A stretch of DNA of 64,000 bases, from NCBI GenBank assembly GCA_934281605.1, contig CAKQXD010000002.1, positions 1-64,000 of the forward strand, given 5' to 3'. The notes beneath the pieces were generated by a model, which did no database searches, had not been told where the DNA came from, and worked only from the letters and a program-made list of their open reading frames with translations. A program made the translations under genes and the position numbers. How positions within the stretch are numbered: position 1 is the stretch's first letter; each line of letters opens with the position of its first letter. This document shows positions 1-6,882 of this stretch, one piece after another. The stretch comes from an uncultured Clostridia bacterium (GTDB lineage: Bacteria > Bacillota > Clostridia > Peptostreptococcales > Anaerovoracaceae).

Positions 1-36
1 ATACAATTTTTGAAATGGACGGAGGGAGGCTTCAAT

Positions 37-1233
37 GTGTTAAATATGATTCTTAAAGACCTTCGTATTTCTCCTCTCCGCAATATTTTAACCAGTATTT
101 CTATGCTTGTAGGAATTATAGCAATGATAGGTTCCGTTTTGGTTGGTACTCTTGGTAAAGAGTATTTAATTTCTGTTAATGCACAGATATACGGTTGGGT
201 TCCAACATACTCCTTTTCAATAATGGATTGCCGTTTTGAAGATGCCGCTAAAATGCAGAATTTTTTGATAAAAGTACAGCAATTAGATGACTCGATAGCC
301 GTTACTCTGTCTATGCAGGAAAATATAAGCTTTGCACCGATTCCATCCCTTTCATCATTGAAAGATAAAAATGACACACTTTATAAAGATTTTATACCTG
401 TTGATGTCATTTTCACAACAACAGGTTACAATAAAGTCTATAATTTACCTATGTCATCGGGAAATCGGTTTTACTCCTCCGAAACAAACAATATTCTTTG
501 TATGGTAGTAAATAAAGAGGCTGAATCCTATTTCAATACTTCGTATGCCGTAGGTAATCCAAAAAACAGCCTTGCATTAACACCGTTTAACGTAACTGGG
601 ATTGTAAATGACGGAAAGGATATACCTACAATCTATATTGACGTACAAGCAATAGAACAGCTTGTTCCTAATATGTGGCAAGTACAAAGTGCAAATATTT
701 ATTGGCACATGACTAATGGACTTACAACAAAACAAATGTATTCTGCCTTACAAGATATTTTGAAAGAAACAATAGGAGGTCATTTAGAAAATACAGGAAG
801 AAGCGATATTGGTAATGCTTATGATTCTGTATTAGCTATGCTTCAACTAGGACTTTTAGTAACATCGTTTTTATTATTGTTTGTTTCTGTTTTGGGACAG
901 ATTAACATAGGTTTATCTTCTTTAGAACAACGTACACATGAGCTGTTGATTAGAAGAGCAATAGGAGCTTCCCGCGCAAATATTGTTACTTTGGTTTTAG
1001 GTACGCAACTGATTATTTCAATATTCGTTTGCATTGCGTCAATTTTACTCTCGCTACTTATCGTTGAAGGTATCAGTGTATTGCTTCCACCTGATTCACC
1101 AATAACAGCACCAAGTTATCCTATTTTTTCGGCTGTCATAGCTGTAATAACTTCTGTTATTGTTGCATTATTAGGCGGGTTATTGCCCGCAATAAAAGCA
1201 GCAAAACTGGAACCTGCATTAGCACTTAGATAA
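37..1233 (+). CDS. ABC transporter permease, FtsX/MacB-like
   Basis: Integral membrane permease of an ABC exporter (MacB/FtsX type). There is one N-terminal membrane segment (about residues 15-40 of the product), a long extracytoplasmic domain, and three C-terminal helices ending in a cytoplasmic tail. The motif EQRTHELLIRRAIGAS before the penultimate helices is typical of FtsX-fold permeases. The start is set at a GTG that follows GGAGGGAGG by 7 nt; a TTG 27 nt upstream is in frame but lies before that ribosome binding site. The matching ATPase would lie upstream of the window. Codon use is clearly more AT-rich than downstream of 2360, so the gene probably belongs to an acquired segment. The substrate cannot be read from the sequence; association with a lipoprotein and a D,D-carboxypeptidase suggests a cell-envelope or antibiotic-defence role. 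Confidence 0.85.
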   Translation: MLNMILKDLRISPLRNILTSISMLVGIIAMIGSVLVGTLGKEYLISVNAQIYGWVPTYSFSIMDCRFEDAAKMQNFLIKVQQLDDSIAVTLSMQENISFAPIPSLSSLKDKNDTLYKDFIPVDVIFTTTGYNKVYNLPMSSGNRFYSSETNNILCMVVNKEAESYFNTSYAVGNPKNSLALTPFNVTGIVNDGKDIPTIYIDVQAIEQLVPNMWQVQSANIYWHMTNGLTTKQMYSALQDILKETIGGHLENTGRSDIGNAYDSVLAMLQLGLLVTSFLLLFVSVLGQINIGLSSLEQRTHELLIRRAIGASRANIVTLVLGTQLIISIFVCIASILLSLLIVEGISVLLPPDSPITAPSYPIFSAVIAVITSVIVALLGGLLPAIKAAKLEPALALR

Positions 1234-1259
1234 AAGTTTAAGAAATTGGAGGAATAAAT

Positions 1260-1745
1260 ATGAAAATATTATCTGCTAAAACAAAAATTCTTTTAGGAAT
1301 GATTTTTACTTTAATGATATGCTTAATGTTTGCGGGGTGTTCTAATTCTGATACTACATCTGATTCAAGAGGATTTACAGACTTTGAGCATATCGAAGAA
1401 GAATATCTTGCAACCATTGACAGTTTGGATTGGCCAGATGGAGTTGAACTTCCTAAAAAGTTGGAAAATGAAGATACAGGGGCTTCTTTCCAAGTTGGCT
1501 ATGGTGAAACAAGAGCTTCTAACTTGTGGGAATATTCATGGATGAAAGAATGGCTTGACACTTATAATACAAATCCGGAAAGAGCCGAAAAAGCATTAGA
1601 AGAATTGGAAAAAGCATTTGATATGCCATATATGGGAAAAGACAGGTGCGATGACGCTACTCGTAATTATTTGCGAGAAAATATTGACAAAGCAAAACTA
1701 GGTGATCCATCTGGTTTTAGGGAGTGTATAGATGTTAATTATTGA
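1260..1745 (+). CDS. putative lipoprotein of unknown function
   Basis: A 161-residue protein with a lipoprotein signal peptide: a basic N-terminus, a hydrophobic stretch and the lipobox LMFAGC, so Cys-26 or so would be acylated and the mature protein held on the outer face of the membrane. The rest is acidic and soluble, with no domain I recognise. A GGAGG precedes the ATG at good spacing. The gene starts 26 nt after the ABC permease and is almost certainly in its operon, so it may be an accessory or immunity-type lipoprotein of that transporter (inference). It has the same AT-rich composition as its neighbours. Confidence 0.75.
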   Translation: MKILSAKTKILLGMIFTLMICLMFAGCSNSDTTSDSRGFTDFEHIEEEYLATIDSLDWPDGVELPKKLENEDTGASFQVGYGETRASNLWEYSWMKEWLDTYNTNPERAEKALEELEKAFDMPYMGKDRCDDATRNYLRENIDKAKLGDPSGFRECIDVNY

Positions 1746-1799
1746 TTGGTCTTACTAACAAGTAATTTTCAAGTACATTTAGGGAGGTGAATTAAGTAG

Positions 1800-2348
1800 A
1801 TGAGAAGAAATTATAAGAGAAAAAAATTCCATGTAAGCGGTATCTGTATTTTTCTTGTTTTGATAATATTTAGTGTTGCTTTTGTATTGTGGGCAATGAA
1901 ACCTGACAATTTTCGCAATGAGAAGAATAAAATCAACTCTTGGCTGAATGGAATTTCCTTTCAAGATTTTTATAATGCAAAATCCCTCATATTAGTTGAC
2001 CTTTCTAATGACAATATATTTATTTCAAAGCGAGAAAACGAGCAACAGCTTCCTGCCAGCTTAGCCAAATTATTTGTCATTGAATACGCAGCAACACTTG
2101 CGGATTTAGATAGTATTGTTCCTGCAAATTATGAAGCAATCCAATTAACTAAACCTGGTTCATCTGTTGCGAATATAGACGCGAAAAAATATTTTCTCCA
2201 CAATTTGTTTGCTGCCATGTTGGTTCCATCTGGAAATGACGCTGCTTATGTAGTCGCGGATTATTGTGGTTCTATTCTTTCACCACAAGCTAAGAATAGT
2301 CAAGAACGTATTAATGTTTTTATGGAACATCTAAAAAATCTAAAATAA
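1800..2348 (+). pseudogene. truncated D-alanyl-D-alanine carboxypeptidase (S11 family)
   Basis: The N-terminal part is a membrane-anchored penicillin-binding-protein-type D,D-carboxypeptidase. There is one transmembrane segment at residues 11-33, then the active-site SxxK motif in SLAKL and the second motif SGN in VPSGNDAAY. These peptidases need a third motif, KTG, about 100 residues further on; here the frame stops at residue 182, before it, so the enzyme should be inactive. The stop falls within a few bases of the point where base composition jumps from AT-rich to GC-rich (about 2345-2395). That suggests the rest of the gene was lost at a deletion or insertion junction. A good Shine-Dalgarno (AGGGAGGTGA) precedes the ATG, so a truncated product could still be made. 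Confidence 0.75.
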
Positions 2349-2360
2349 AGAGGCATAAAA

Positions 2361-3086
2361 ATGAAGCAAGAAACGAAAGAAACCAGTATTTTTGTGCGAT
2401 TCCTGGTGTACGTGACGGGGTTCCTCATCATGACGCTGGGGATCGCCATGTCCGTTAAATCCAACCTGGGCGTGTCGCCGGTCAGCTCGATCCCGTACAC
2501 CATGACCTGCGTGTGGGGCATCGAAATGGGCAAAGCCACCATCCTCTTTCACGTGGGGCTGGTGCTGCTGCAGATCATCCTGTTGCGGCGCGCGTTCCAC
2601 ATCCATACGAAGGCTGCCCCTGCTTCTTCTGCAAAGGCCCCTGCCCTGCCGCAGCTTATGAAAAAGGACGTCTACACAGTCAGCGGTGACGCCAGCCTGA
2701 CCGCCGTGCTGGATCTGCTGACGGAAAAAGGCATCAGCGGCGTTCCCGTGGTCGATGGCGACCGGTCGCTGATCGGGTTTATTTCCGACGGGGATATCCT
2801 GCGGTTTCTCGCCGCCGAGCACCCTCTCTACGTCAATCCGTCGTCTCTCATGACCATGGATTTTGATGAAAAGCTGCAGGAACTGATGCACTGCAAAGTC
2901 CGGGACGTCGCCCGCAAATCCGTCATCACGGTAAACCTGTCGGACGATCTGGGAACTGTCTGCCACGTGCTTTCCGATCATCATATCAAGAAAGCGCCGG
3001 TCCTGAATGACGGCGATATGGTGGGGGTCATCAACGCCAGCAATATCACCAAGTACGCATTCCGGCGGCTGGAGGGGATCCGCTAG
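2361..3086 (+). CDS. chimeric membrane protein: YczE-like N-terminus fused to a CBS domain pair
   Basis: Residues 1-75 resemble the first two membrane helices of the YczE/YyaS/YitT family, including a conserved-looking SNLGVSPVSSIP segment. A short Ala/Pro/Ser-rich linker (SSAKAPA) follows. Residues 90-235 then form a Bateman module of two CBS domains (GVPVVDGDRSLIGFISDGD in the first, APVLNDGDMVGVIN in the second). CBS pairs usually bind adenosine nucleotides and regulate a partner domain. A normal YczE protein has about 200 residues and four or more helices, so the membrane part is truncated. The fusion may be a deletion product and not a designed protein. The linker contains the octamer CTGCAAAG that is scattered across the window. 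Function is unknown. Confidence 0.6.
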   Translation: MKQETKETSIFVRFLVYVTGFLIMTLGIAMSVKSNLGVSPVSSIPYTMTCVWGIEMGKATILFHVGLVLLQIILLRRAFHIHTKAAPASSAKAPALPQLMKKDVYTVSGDASLTAVLDLLTEKGISGVPVVDGDRSLIGFISDGDILRFLAAEHPLYVNPSSLMTMDFDEKLQELMHCKVRDVARKSVITVNLSDDLGTVCHVLSDHHIKKAPVLNDGDMVGVINASNITKYAFRRLEGIR

Positions 3087-3146
3087 GGCCTGCCAAATCC
3101 CCATCATCGACTGTCCGGCTATCCAAAATCTCAAAGTCCGCAAAGA

Positions 3147-3204
3147 AAAAAGCTGAGCACAAGGCGCAACACACAGTTAAATTGCCCCAGCTCAGCTTTT
3201 TCAT
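3147..3204. terminator. bidirectional rho-independent terminator
   Basis: AAAAAGCTGAG and CTCAGCTTTTT form an 11-bp stem around a loop of about 35 nt, with A/T runs on both outer sides. It sits between the convergent CBS-protein gene (+) and the HTH stub (-) and can serve both. Confidence 0.7.
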
Positions 3205-3210
3205 TTCGTT

Positions 3211-3486
3211 TTATGCGTTTTTCTTCAGAGTATCGGACTCCAGTACGAGAGTCCCTGCTTCGTATTCCTTCCGCCAGCGAGCACTGGCACGTTCAATGCG
3301 CTTCGCGCCTATCATACGAGGGTCAAATCCCGCAGCTCTAAAAATTTCTGTCGGTTTCTTCCCTGCGAGATATTCGCACATAAAATGATGCTTGAATTCC
3401 CGAGAGTAGGTGATCCGATCCGGGCCAGATCTTATGACATATGGGTTCCGTTCCAGTTCCGTAATGGCTTCTTTTGTCAATCTCAT
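3211..3486 (-). CDS. stand-alone helix-turn-helix protein resembling the N-terminus of IS3-type OrfA
   Basis: The 91-residue product looks like the N-terminal HTH region of IS3-family OrfA proteins of Clostridia (pattern NPYV....ITY..EFK..F..EY..GK.P..IFR..GFD...IG..RI..A..RWRK). A full OrfA is longer and is followed by the OrfB catalytic subunit; neither is present, and the sequence ends in a short unrelated tail (LVLESDTLKKNA). It is therefore an insertion-sequence remnant or a domesticated DNA-binding protein. It has a good ribosome binding site (AAGGAGAG). It also has a promoter carrying the same upstream element as the two neighbouring surface-protein genes, which argues that it is expressed and may belong to that regulon. 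Confidence 0.6.
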   Translation of the reverse strand: MRLTKEAITELERNPYVIRSGPDRITYSREFKHHFMCEYLAGKKPTEIFRAAGFDPRMIGAKRIERASARWRKEYEAGTLVLESDTLKKNA

Positions 3487-3518
3487 GGAAACTCTCCTTT
3501 ACTTTATTGCTTTTCACG

Positions 3519-3588
3519 ATAGTAACATGACCCCCGAACAGGGACAACCCTTCTGGCGCGAAACGCAAAATTGCGACGTGAAACGACA
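3519..3588 (-). promoter_or_regulatory. promoter with phased activator-like element (copy A) upstream of the HTH stub
   Basis: On the minus strand TGTCGTTTCACGTCG (3588-3574) is followed 3 nt later by TTTTGCGTTTCGCGCC. A -10 box TACTAT lies at 3524-3519, 64 nt from the first base of the element to the first base of the -10. TTGTCC lies 17 nt upstream of the -10. The same element at the same 64-nt distance occurs at 4927 and 6699. Confidence 0.65.
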
Positions 3589-3643
3589 TAAAAAAGGACC
3601 ATACCATCAGATATGATCCCTTTTCTTGGATATTGAAAACTTT

Positions 3644-4807
3644 TTATGCTTTGCGTCTTCTAAACACAACTGTCCCTGCAATGCCCAGCATGCTTGCTGC
3701 CAGCAGTGCGATCCACAGTTCCATGTGGGAGGAGTCGCCTGTCGCAACAGCATTATCATTGGAACCGCCCTGATCCGAACTTCCCGGCTGCGCCGGCGTT
3801 ACGCTGTCTTTTGCAAAGACAGCTGTCAGGGTCTGCGTTTGCGTCACCTGGAAAGTGTAGGAAGCATCCTTGCTCACTGCCACTCCCTGCTCATCTTCCC
3901 ACTGTACGAAGTGATAGCCTTTATTCGCTTCTGCTTTTACCGTAGCCGTAGAAGTCATATTATAGGAGCCTGCGCCTCTGACCGTTCCGCCCTCAGCCGG
4001 AGAAGCCTTGAGGCTGATCTCACACTGCTCCTTCGGAGCTCTGAGGATGAAGTGGCTGGCCACATTGCCTTCTTTATCTACTACAGTCAGCCAGTGATCG
4101 GCAGCATTTGGCGATGGGCCTTTATTCTGGAAGCTTCCGCCTGCCGGTTCTGCGATATAGTTATTCACTGCTCCCAGATCATTTGGTGTGAAGTTCCCAT
4201 AGTTCTGCATTGGTCGATATGATTCCACTATGGAATTCTCATCCATGGCTATCTTCTGCACCCAGAACTGCCCCGAATCAGTGTTGGAATCAAGTTTGAA
4301 ACTACTGTTTATAAGTTCCATTCCATCTGCAGTCATCCACATAAGCTGATGATGCAAGGTAATATTACTATTTTCCACTTTTAAAATATACCCCGGATTC
4401 GTGGTGCTGTTCCAAATTCTATCCCCTGTCAACACAATCGAATCTAACGTCAGACTTCCAGGCACTGATACCGAGGAATTCAATACTGCGCCAGTTTCCC
4501 CTTTGATCGTAACTGCCTGTGCTGCACCGCTGTCATCTCTTCTGATTTCCCCAACACTGCAATTCCCCTTCACATTGATCGTACATTCCGCATTGGGCAG
4601 ATTGATATTCCCCGTTACCGTCAGATCCTGCATCGTCAGGGTATGAGTCGATGCATCCCAGGTATACCCGTCATCCTCCAGCTTTGTACCGCTCGTCAGA
4701 TTCAGATCTCCGTTCACCGTGTGTCCGCCGGTCGCAAAAGCCGCCGTCGGCACCAGAAGCATGATCAGAAGCAGACTCGTCAGCACCGCCGCAAATCGTT
4801 TTTTCAT
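3644..4807 (-). CDS. secreted surface protein with InlB-type repeat and TGD wall-sorting signal
   Basis: A 387-residue exported protein. It has a signal peptide at residues 1-25 ending in AAFA. A beta-rich region follows in which short Thr/Asn-rich strands suggest a beta-helix (about 30-250). Next comes one InlB B-repeat/Flg_new-like domain (EGGTVRGAGSYN... and GYHFVQWED, about 265-335), then a Gly/Ser linker. The C-terminus has a sorting-signal architecture: ATGD (TGD at about 356-358), a hydrophobic helix and an RRRKA tail. This is like an LPxTG signal but without the Leu-Pro, so a non-canonical sortase would be needed. Its promoter at 4858-4927 carries the shared phased element. It lies downstream of, and reads the same way as, the GLUG-repeat surface protein at 5023-6576. 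The ligand or function is unknown; adhesion is a guess. Confidence 0.7.
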   Translation of the reverse strand: MKKRFAAVLTSLLLIMLLVPTAAFATGGHTVNGDLNLTSGTKLEDDGYTWDASTHTLTMQDLTVTGNINLPNAECTINVKGNCSVGEIRRDDSGAAQAVTIKGETGAVLNSSVSVPGSLTLDSIVLTGDRIWNSTTNPGYILKVENSNITLHHQLMWMTADGMELINSSFKLDSNTDSGQFWVQKIAMDENSIVESYRPMQNYGNFTPNDLGAVNNYIAEPAGGSFQNKGPSPNAADHWLTVVDKEGNVASHFILRAPKEQCEISLKASPAEGGTVRGAGSYNMTSTATVKAEANKGYHFVQWEDEQGVAVSKDASYTFQVTQTQTLTAVFAKDSVTPAQPGSSDQGGSNDNAVATGDSSHMELWIALLAASMLGIAGTVVFRRRKA

Positions 4808-4857
4808 AGTGCTCTCCTTTAATGATATAAAGCGATTAAGTAAACATAGTTTGTTTT

Positions 4858-4927
4858 ATTATACCACAGTTTTCTGACAACCCCCCCTACAGCAGCACAA
4901 AAAGCAAAAAAACGACGTGAAACGACA
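4858..4927 (-). promoter_or_regulatory. promoter with phased activator-like element (copy B)
   Basis: Minus strand: TGTCGTTTCACGTCG (4927-4913), 3 nt, TTTTGCTTTTTGTGCT, then a consensus -10 TATAAT at 4863-4858, 64 nt from the start of the element. The bases at the -35 position are a G run, so the promoter lacks a usable -35 and looks activator-dependent. It drives the surface protein ending at 3644. Confidence 0.7.
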
Positions 4928-5022
4928 CCCGCCTATCCGCTGGTGCTACTCCATAAAAAAGGGACCTTATCCTTTTGGATACGATCCCTTTGATTATCGC
5001 TTCATTATATTTTATTGCATCC

Positions 5023-6576
5023 TTATGCTTTCCGTCTCCTGTACAGCATCCCTGCTGCGCCGCCGGCCGCCAGCAGTGCCAGAATTCCATAGAGTACGAC
5101 GTTGCTGTCATCACCGGTCTCGGCGGATTTGTCCGCATTGTCCTTTGCAGGAGCTGCTGCAGCCTCACCCGTCCCCGGATCCTCTGCGCCCGTTGCCGGG
5201 ATCACTTCCGGCTTTTCGATCTGCTGCATGCCGTTTTCATCTGCAAAGAGCAGCCCGCAGTTTTCGCATTTCCAGTAGACTTTCTGACCGTCTTCCGTGC
5301 GGGTGGCAGGCCGTTCCGCCACCGCTTTTAGGATATGTTTGCCATAGTAGTCTTTGCAGATATTAGTTTTTACAGTCTGCGTGGGAACCGCTTCCACACC
5401 GTCTGTATCAGCAGGCGTTTCTCCGCCAATTGCCTGAAGCCCTGCGTTTTTTTCGATATCAAAAGAGGACGAGTGAAATTCACCAGTGTCATAATATGTT
5501 TCTCCAGCAAATCCTCCGGCTTTGTACCTTGAAGAAGCCACGGTTATGGTTCCTGCCGCGTGACTGTTGGAAATCGTGCTATGCTGGATGTATCCTGTAA
5601 AACCGCCTGCCTGCGGCTCGACGCCCTCCACCGTGCTCACTACATCACCGAAAGCTGCACAATTACTGATTGTTCCCAAATGCGTAATCATCCCAACAAA
5701 ACCGCCTGCAGTATTGCCGCTTGCAGTAACTTTGCCGAAAGCCGCGCAGCGATTTACCTGGCTCTCGTCCGACAGAAATCCTGCGAAACCTCCAACTGTT
5801 TTGGCTCCGCTAACATCTCCCCGTGCGGCACAGTTTTTATAGGTTCCAAAATCATCCTGCCCGACAAAACCTCCTGTCGAGTGGGAACCTGTCACTTTTA
5901 CGTCCGCCGTACAGTTTTCATAAATTCCTCGATGACTATCTCCGACCAGACCTCCAGTATAATTGCCTTTGCTCTCCACGGTACCACTGACCGAACAATC
6001 TTTTATATTGATCTCACTACCTTTGCTACCACATGCTGCTCCCACCAGAATGCCTATTTTTCCATAATCATAAGAATTCTTCGCATCTTTTTTTACATAA
6101 GCATCTTTGACGGTAAGATGCTTGATCTCGTATCCATAGACGATCCCGAAAAGTCCCCCGCAAAATCCAAATTGACTTTCATCCACATACAGACCCGTGA
6201 TCGTCTTGCCGTTTCCATCAAAATACCCGGAAAAGTTATAATGCCCCAGCGATAAGTCCCCTGAGCCGATGGGGATCCAGCGATGAGCCGACAGATTTAG
6301 ATCCGCCGTCAGCTTGAAGTGCTCCCCGCTGTGCTTCTTGCTCTCATCTCCTGAATTGATATCTGCCGCCAGCTTTGCCATCTGCTGCGGCGTTGCAATC
6401 TGATACGGGTCTTCTGCCGTTCCGCTTCCTCCTGCAAAGGCCGCTGCCGCATGATCCGTCCAGATTCCCGGCGGTTCCACAGGCATCGTCTTTGCATTAT
6501 CTGCATACGCTGCCGCCGGCATCAGCGCCACGCACAGCATCAGGCATACTATCATGGGTATGATCTTGTGTTTCAT
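5023..6576 (-). CDS. secreted GLUG-repeat surface protein with TGD wall-sorting signal
   Basis: A 517-residue surface protein. The signal peptide (residues 1-25, ending AAAYA) is followed by a domain around a DLNLSAHRWIPIG motif. A run of GLUG-type beta-strand repeats (VGGFAGFLSD, AGGFVGMITH, AGGFTGYIQH) covers about residues 130-370. After a linker comes SAETGDDS (TGD about 487-489), a hydrophobic helix and the tail RRRKA. GLUG repeats occur in bacterial surface adhesins and IgA-peptidase-like proteins; they are structural and give no activity. The protein is a relative of the one at 54328-55863 (same WxPIG start, same repeats, same tail type). It is expressed from the copy-C element promoter at 6630-6699. 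No sortase gene is visible in this window. Confidence 0.75.
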   Translation of the reverse strand: MKHKIIPMIVCLMLCVALMPAAAYADNAKTMPVEPPGIWTDHAAAAFAGGSGTAEDPYQIATPQQMAKLAADINSGDESKKHSGEHFKLTADLNLSAHRWIPIGSGDLSLGHYNFSGYFDGNGKTITGLYVDESQFGFCGGLFGIVYGYEIKHLTVKDAYVKKDAKNSYDYGKIGILVGAACGSKGSEINIKDCSVSGTVESKGNYTGGLVGDSHRGIYENCTADVKVTGSHSTGGFVGQDDFGTYKNCAARGDVSGAKTVGGFAGFLSDESQVNRCAAFGKVTASGNTAGGFVGMITHLGTISNCAAFGDVVSTVEGVEPQAGGFTGYIQHSTISNSHAAGTITVASSRYKAGGFAGETYYDTGEFHSSSFDIEKNAGLQAIGGETPADTDGVEAVPTQTVKTNICKDYYGKHILKAVAERPATRTEDGQKVYWKCENCGLLFADENGMQQIEKPEVIPATGAEDPGTGEAAAAPAKDNADKSAETGDDSNVVLYGILALLAAGGAAGMLYRRRKA

Positions 6577-6629
6577 AAGCTTCCCTCTCCTGCAATCGTC
6601 TCCTGAAAATAATACTCGTAATTTTTACT

Positions 6630-6699
6630 ATTTTACCATACTCCCTTAGAGAACTCCACCTCCCAGGCACGAAAAGCAAAACCACGACGTGAAACGACA
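6630..6699 (-). promoter_or_regulatory. promoter with phased activator-like element (copy C)
   Basis: Minus strand: TGTCGTTTCACGTCG (6699-6685), 3 nt, TTTTGCTTTTCGTGCC, and a -10 TAAAAT at 6635-6630, again 64 nt from the element start. There is no recognisable -35 hexamer. It drives the GLUG-repeat protein. Confidence 0.65.
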
Positions 6700-6777
6700 A
6701 GGACCAGTCTCCAGAAAGCCTGCCGCTCTCACACGCTTCAAAGGTATCGCGAGTTTAGCATCTGTATGGAAAGAAAT

Positions 6778-6872
6778 AAAAAAGTGCTCCGCAGGAGGCT
6801 TCCGCAGGCGATCCCTTAGAATGCGTCGGCAGGGATCGCCGAGGACTTCGTCTCCGGAGGAGCACTTTTGCT
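6778..6872. terminator. long two-stem terminator hairpin / structured repeat element E1
   Basis: The outer stem AAAGTGCTCC/GGAGCACTTT encloses a second stem GGCGATCCCT/AGGGATCGCC whose loop contains AGAATGCGTC. It follows nrdD and can end transcription from either side. Read on the minus strand it matches the + strand element at 12687-12771 in its outer stem and flanking segments, with a different inner stem, so it is one copy of a repeat family. Confidence 0.7.
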
Positions 6873-6882
6873 TATTTCGTTG

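Noticed and set aside
2340..3143. Long minus-strand ORF (267 codons) opposite the CBS protein
   Set aside because: Shadow frame, His/Asp/Arg-rich, with no recognisable domain; the + frame encodes clear CBS motifs.
4858..4880. TTGTCA as the -35 of the copy-B promoter
   Set aside because: It is only 11 nt from the -10; the proper -35 position is a G run, which supports activator dependence instead.
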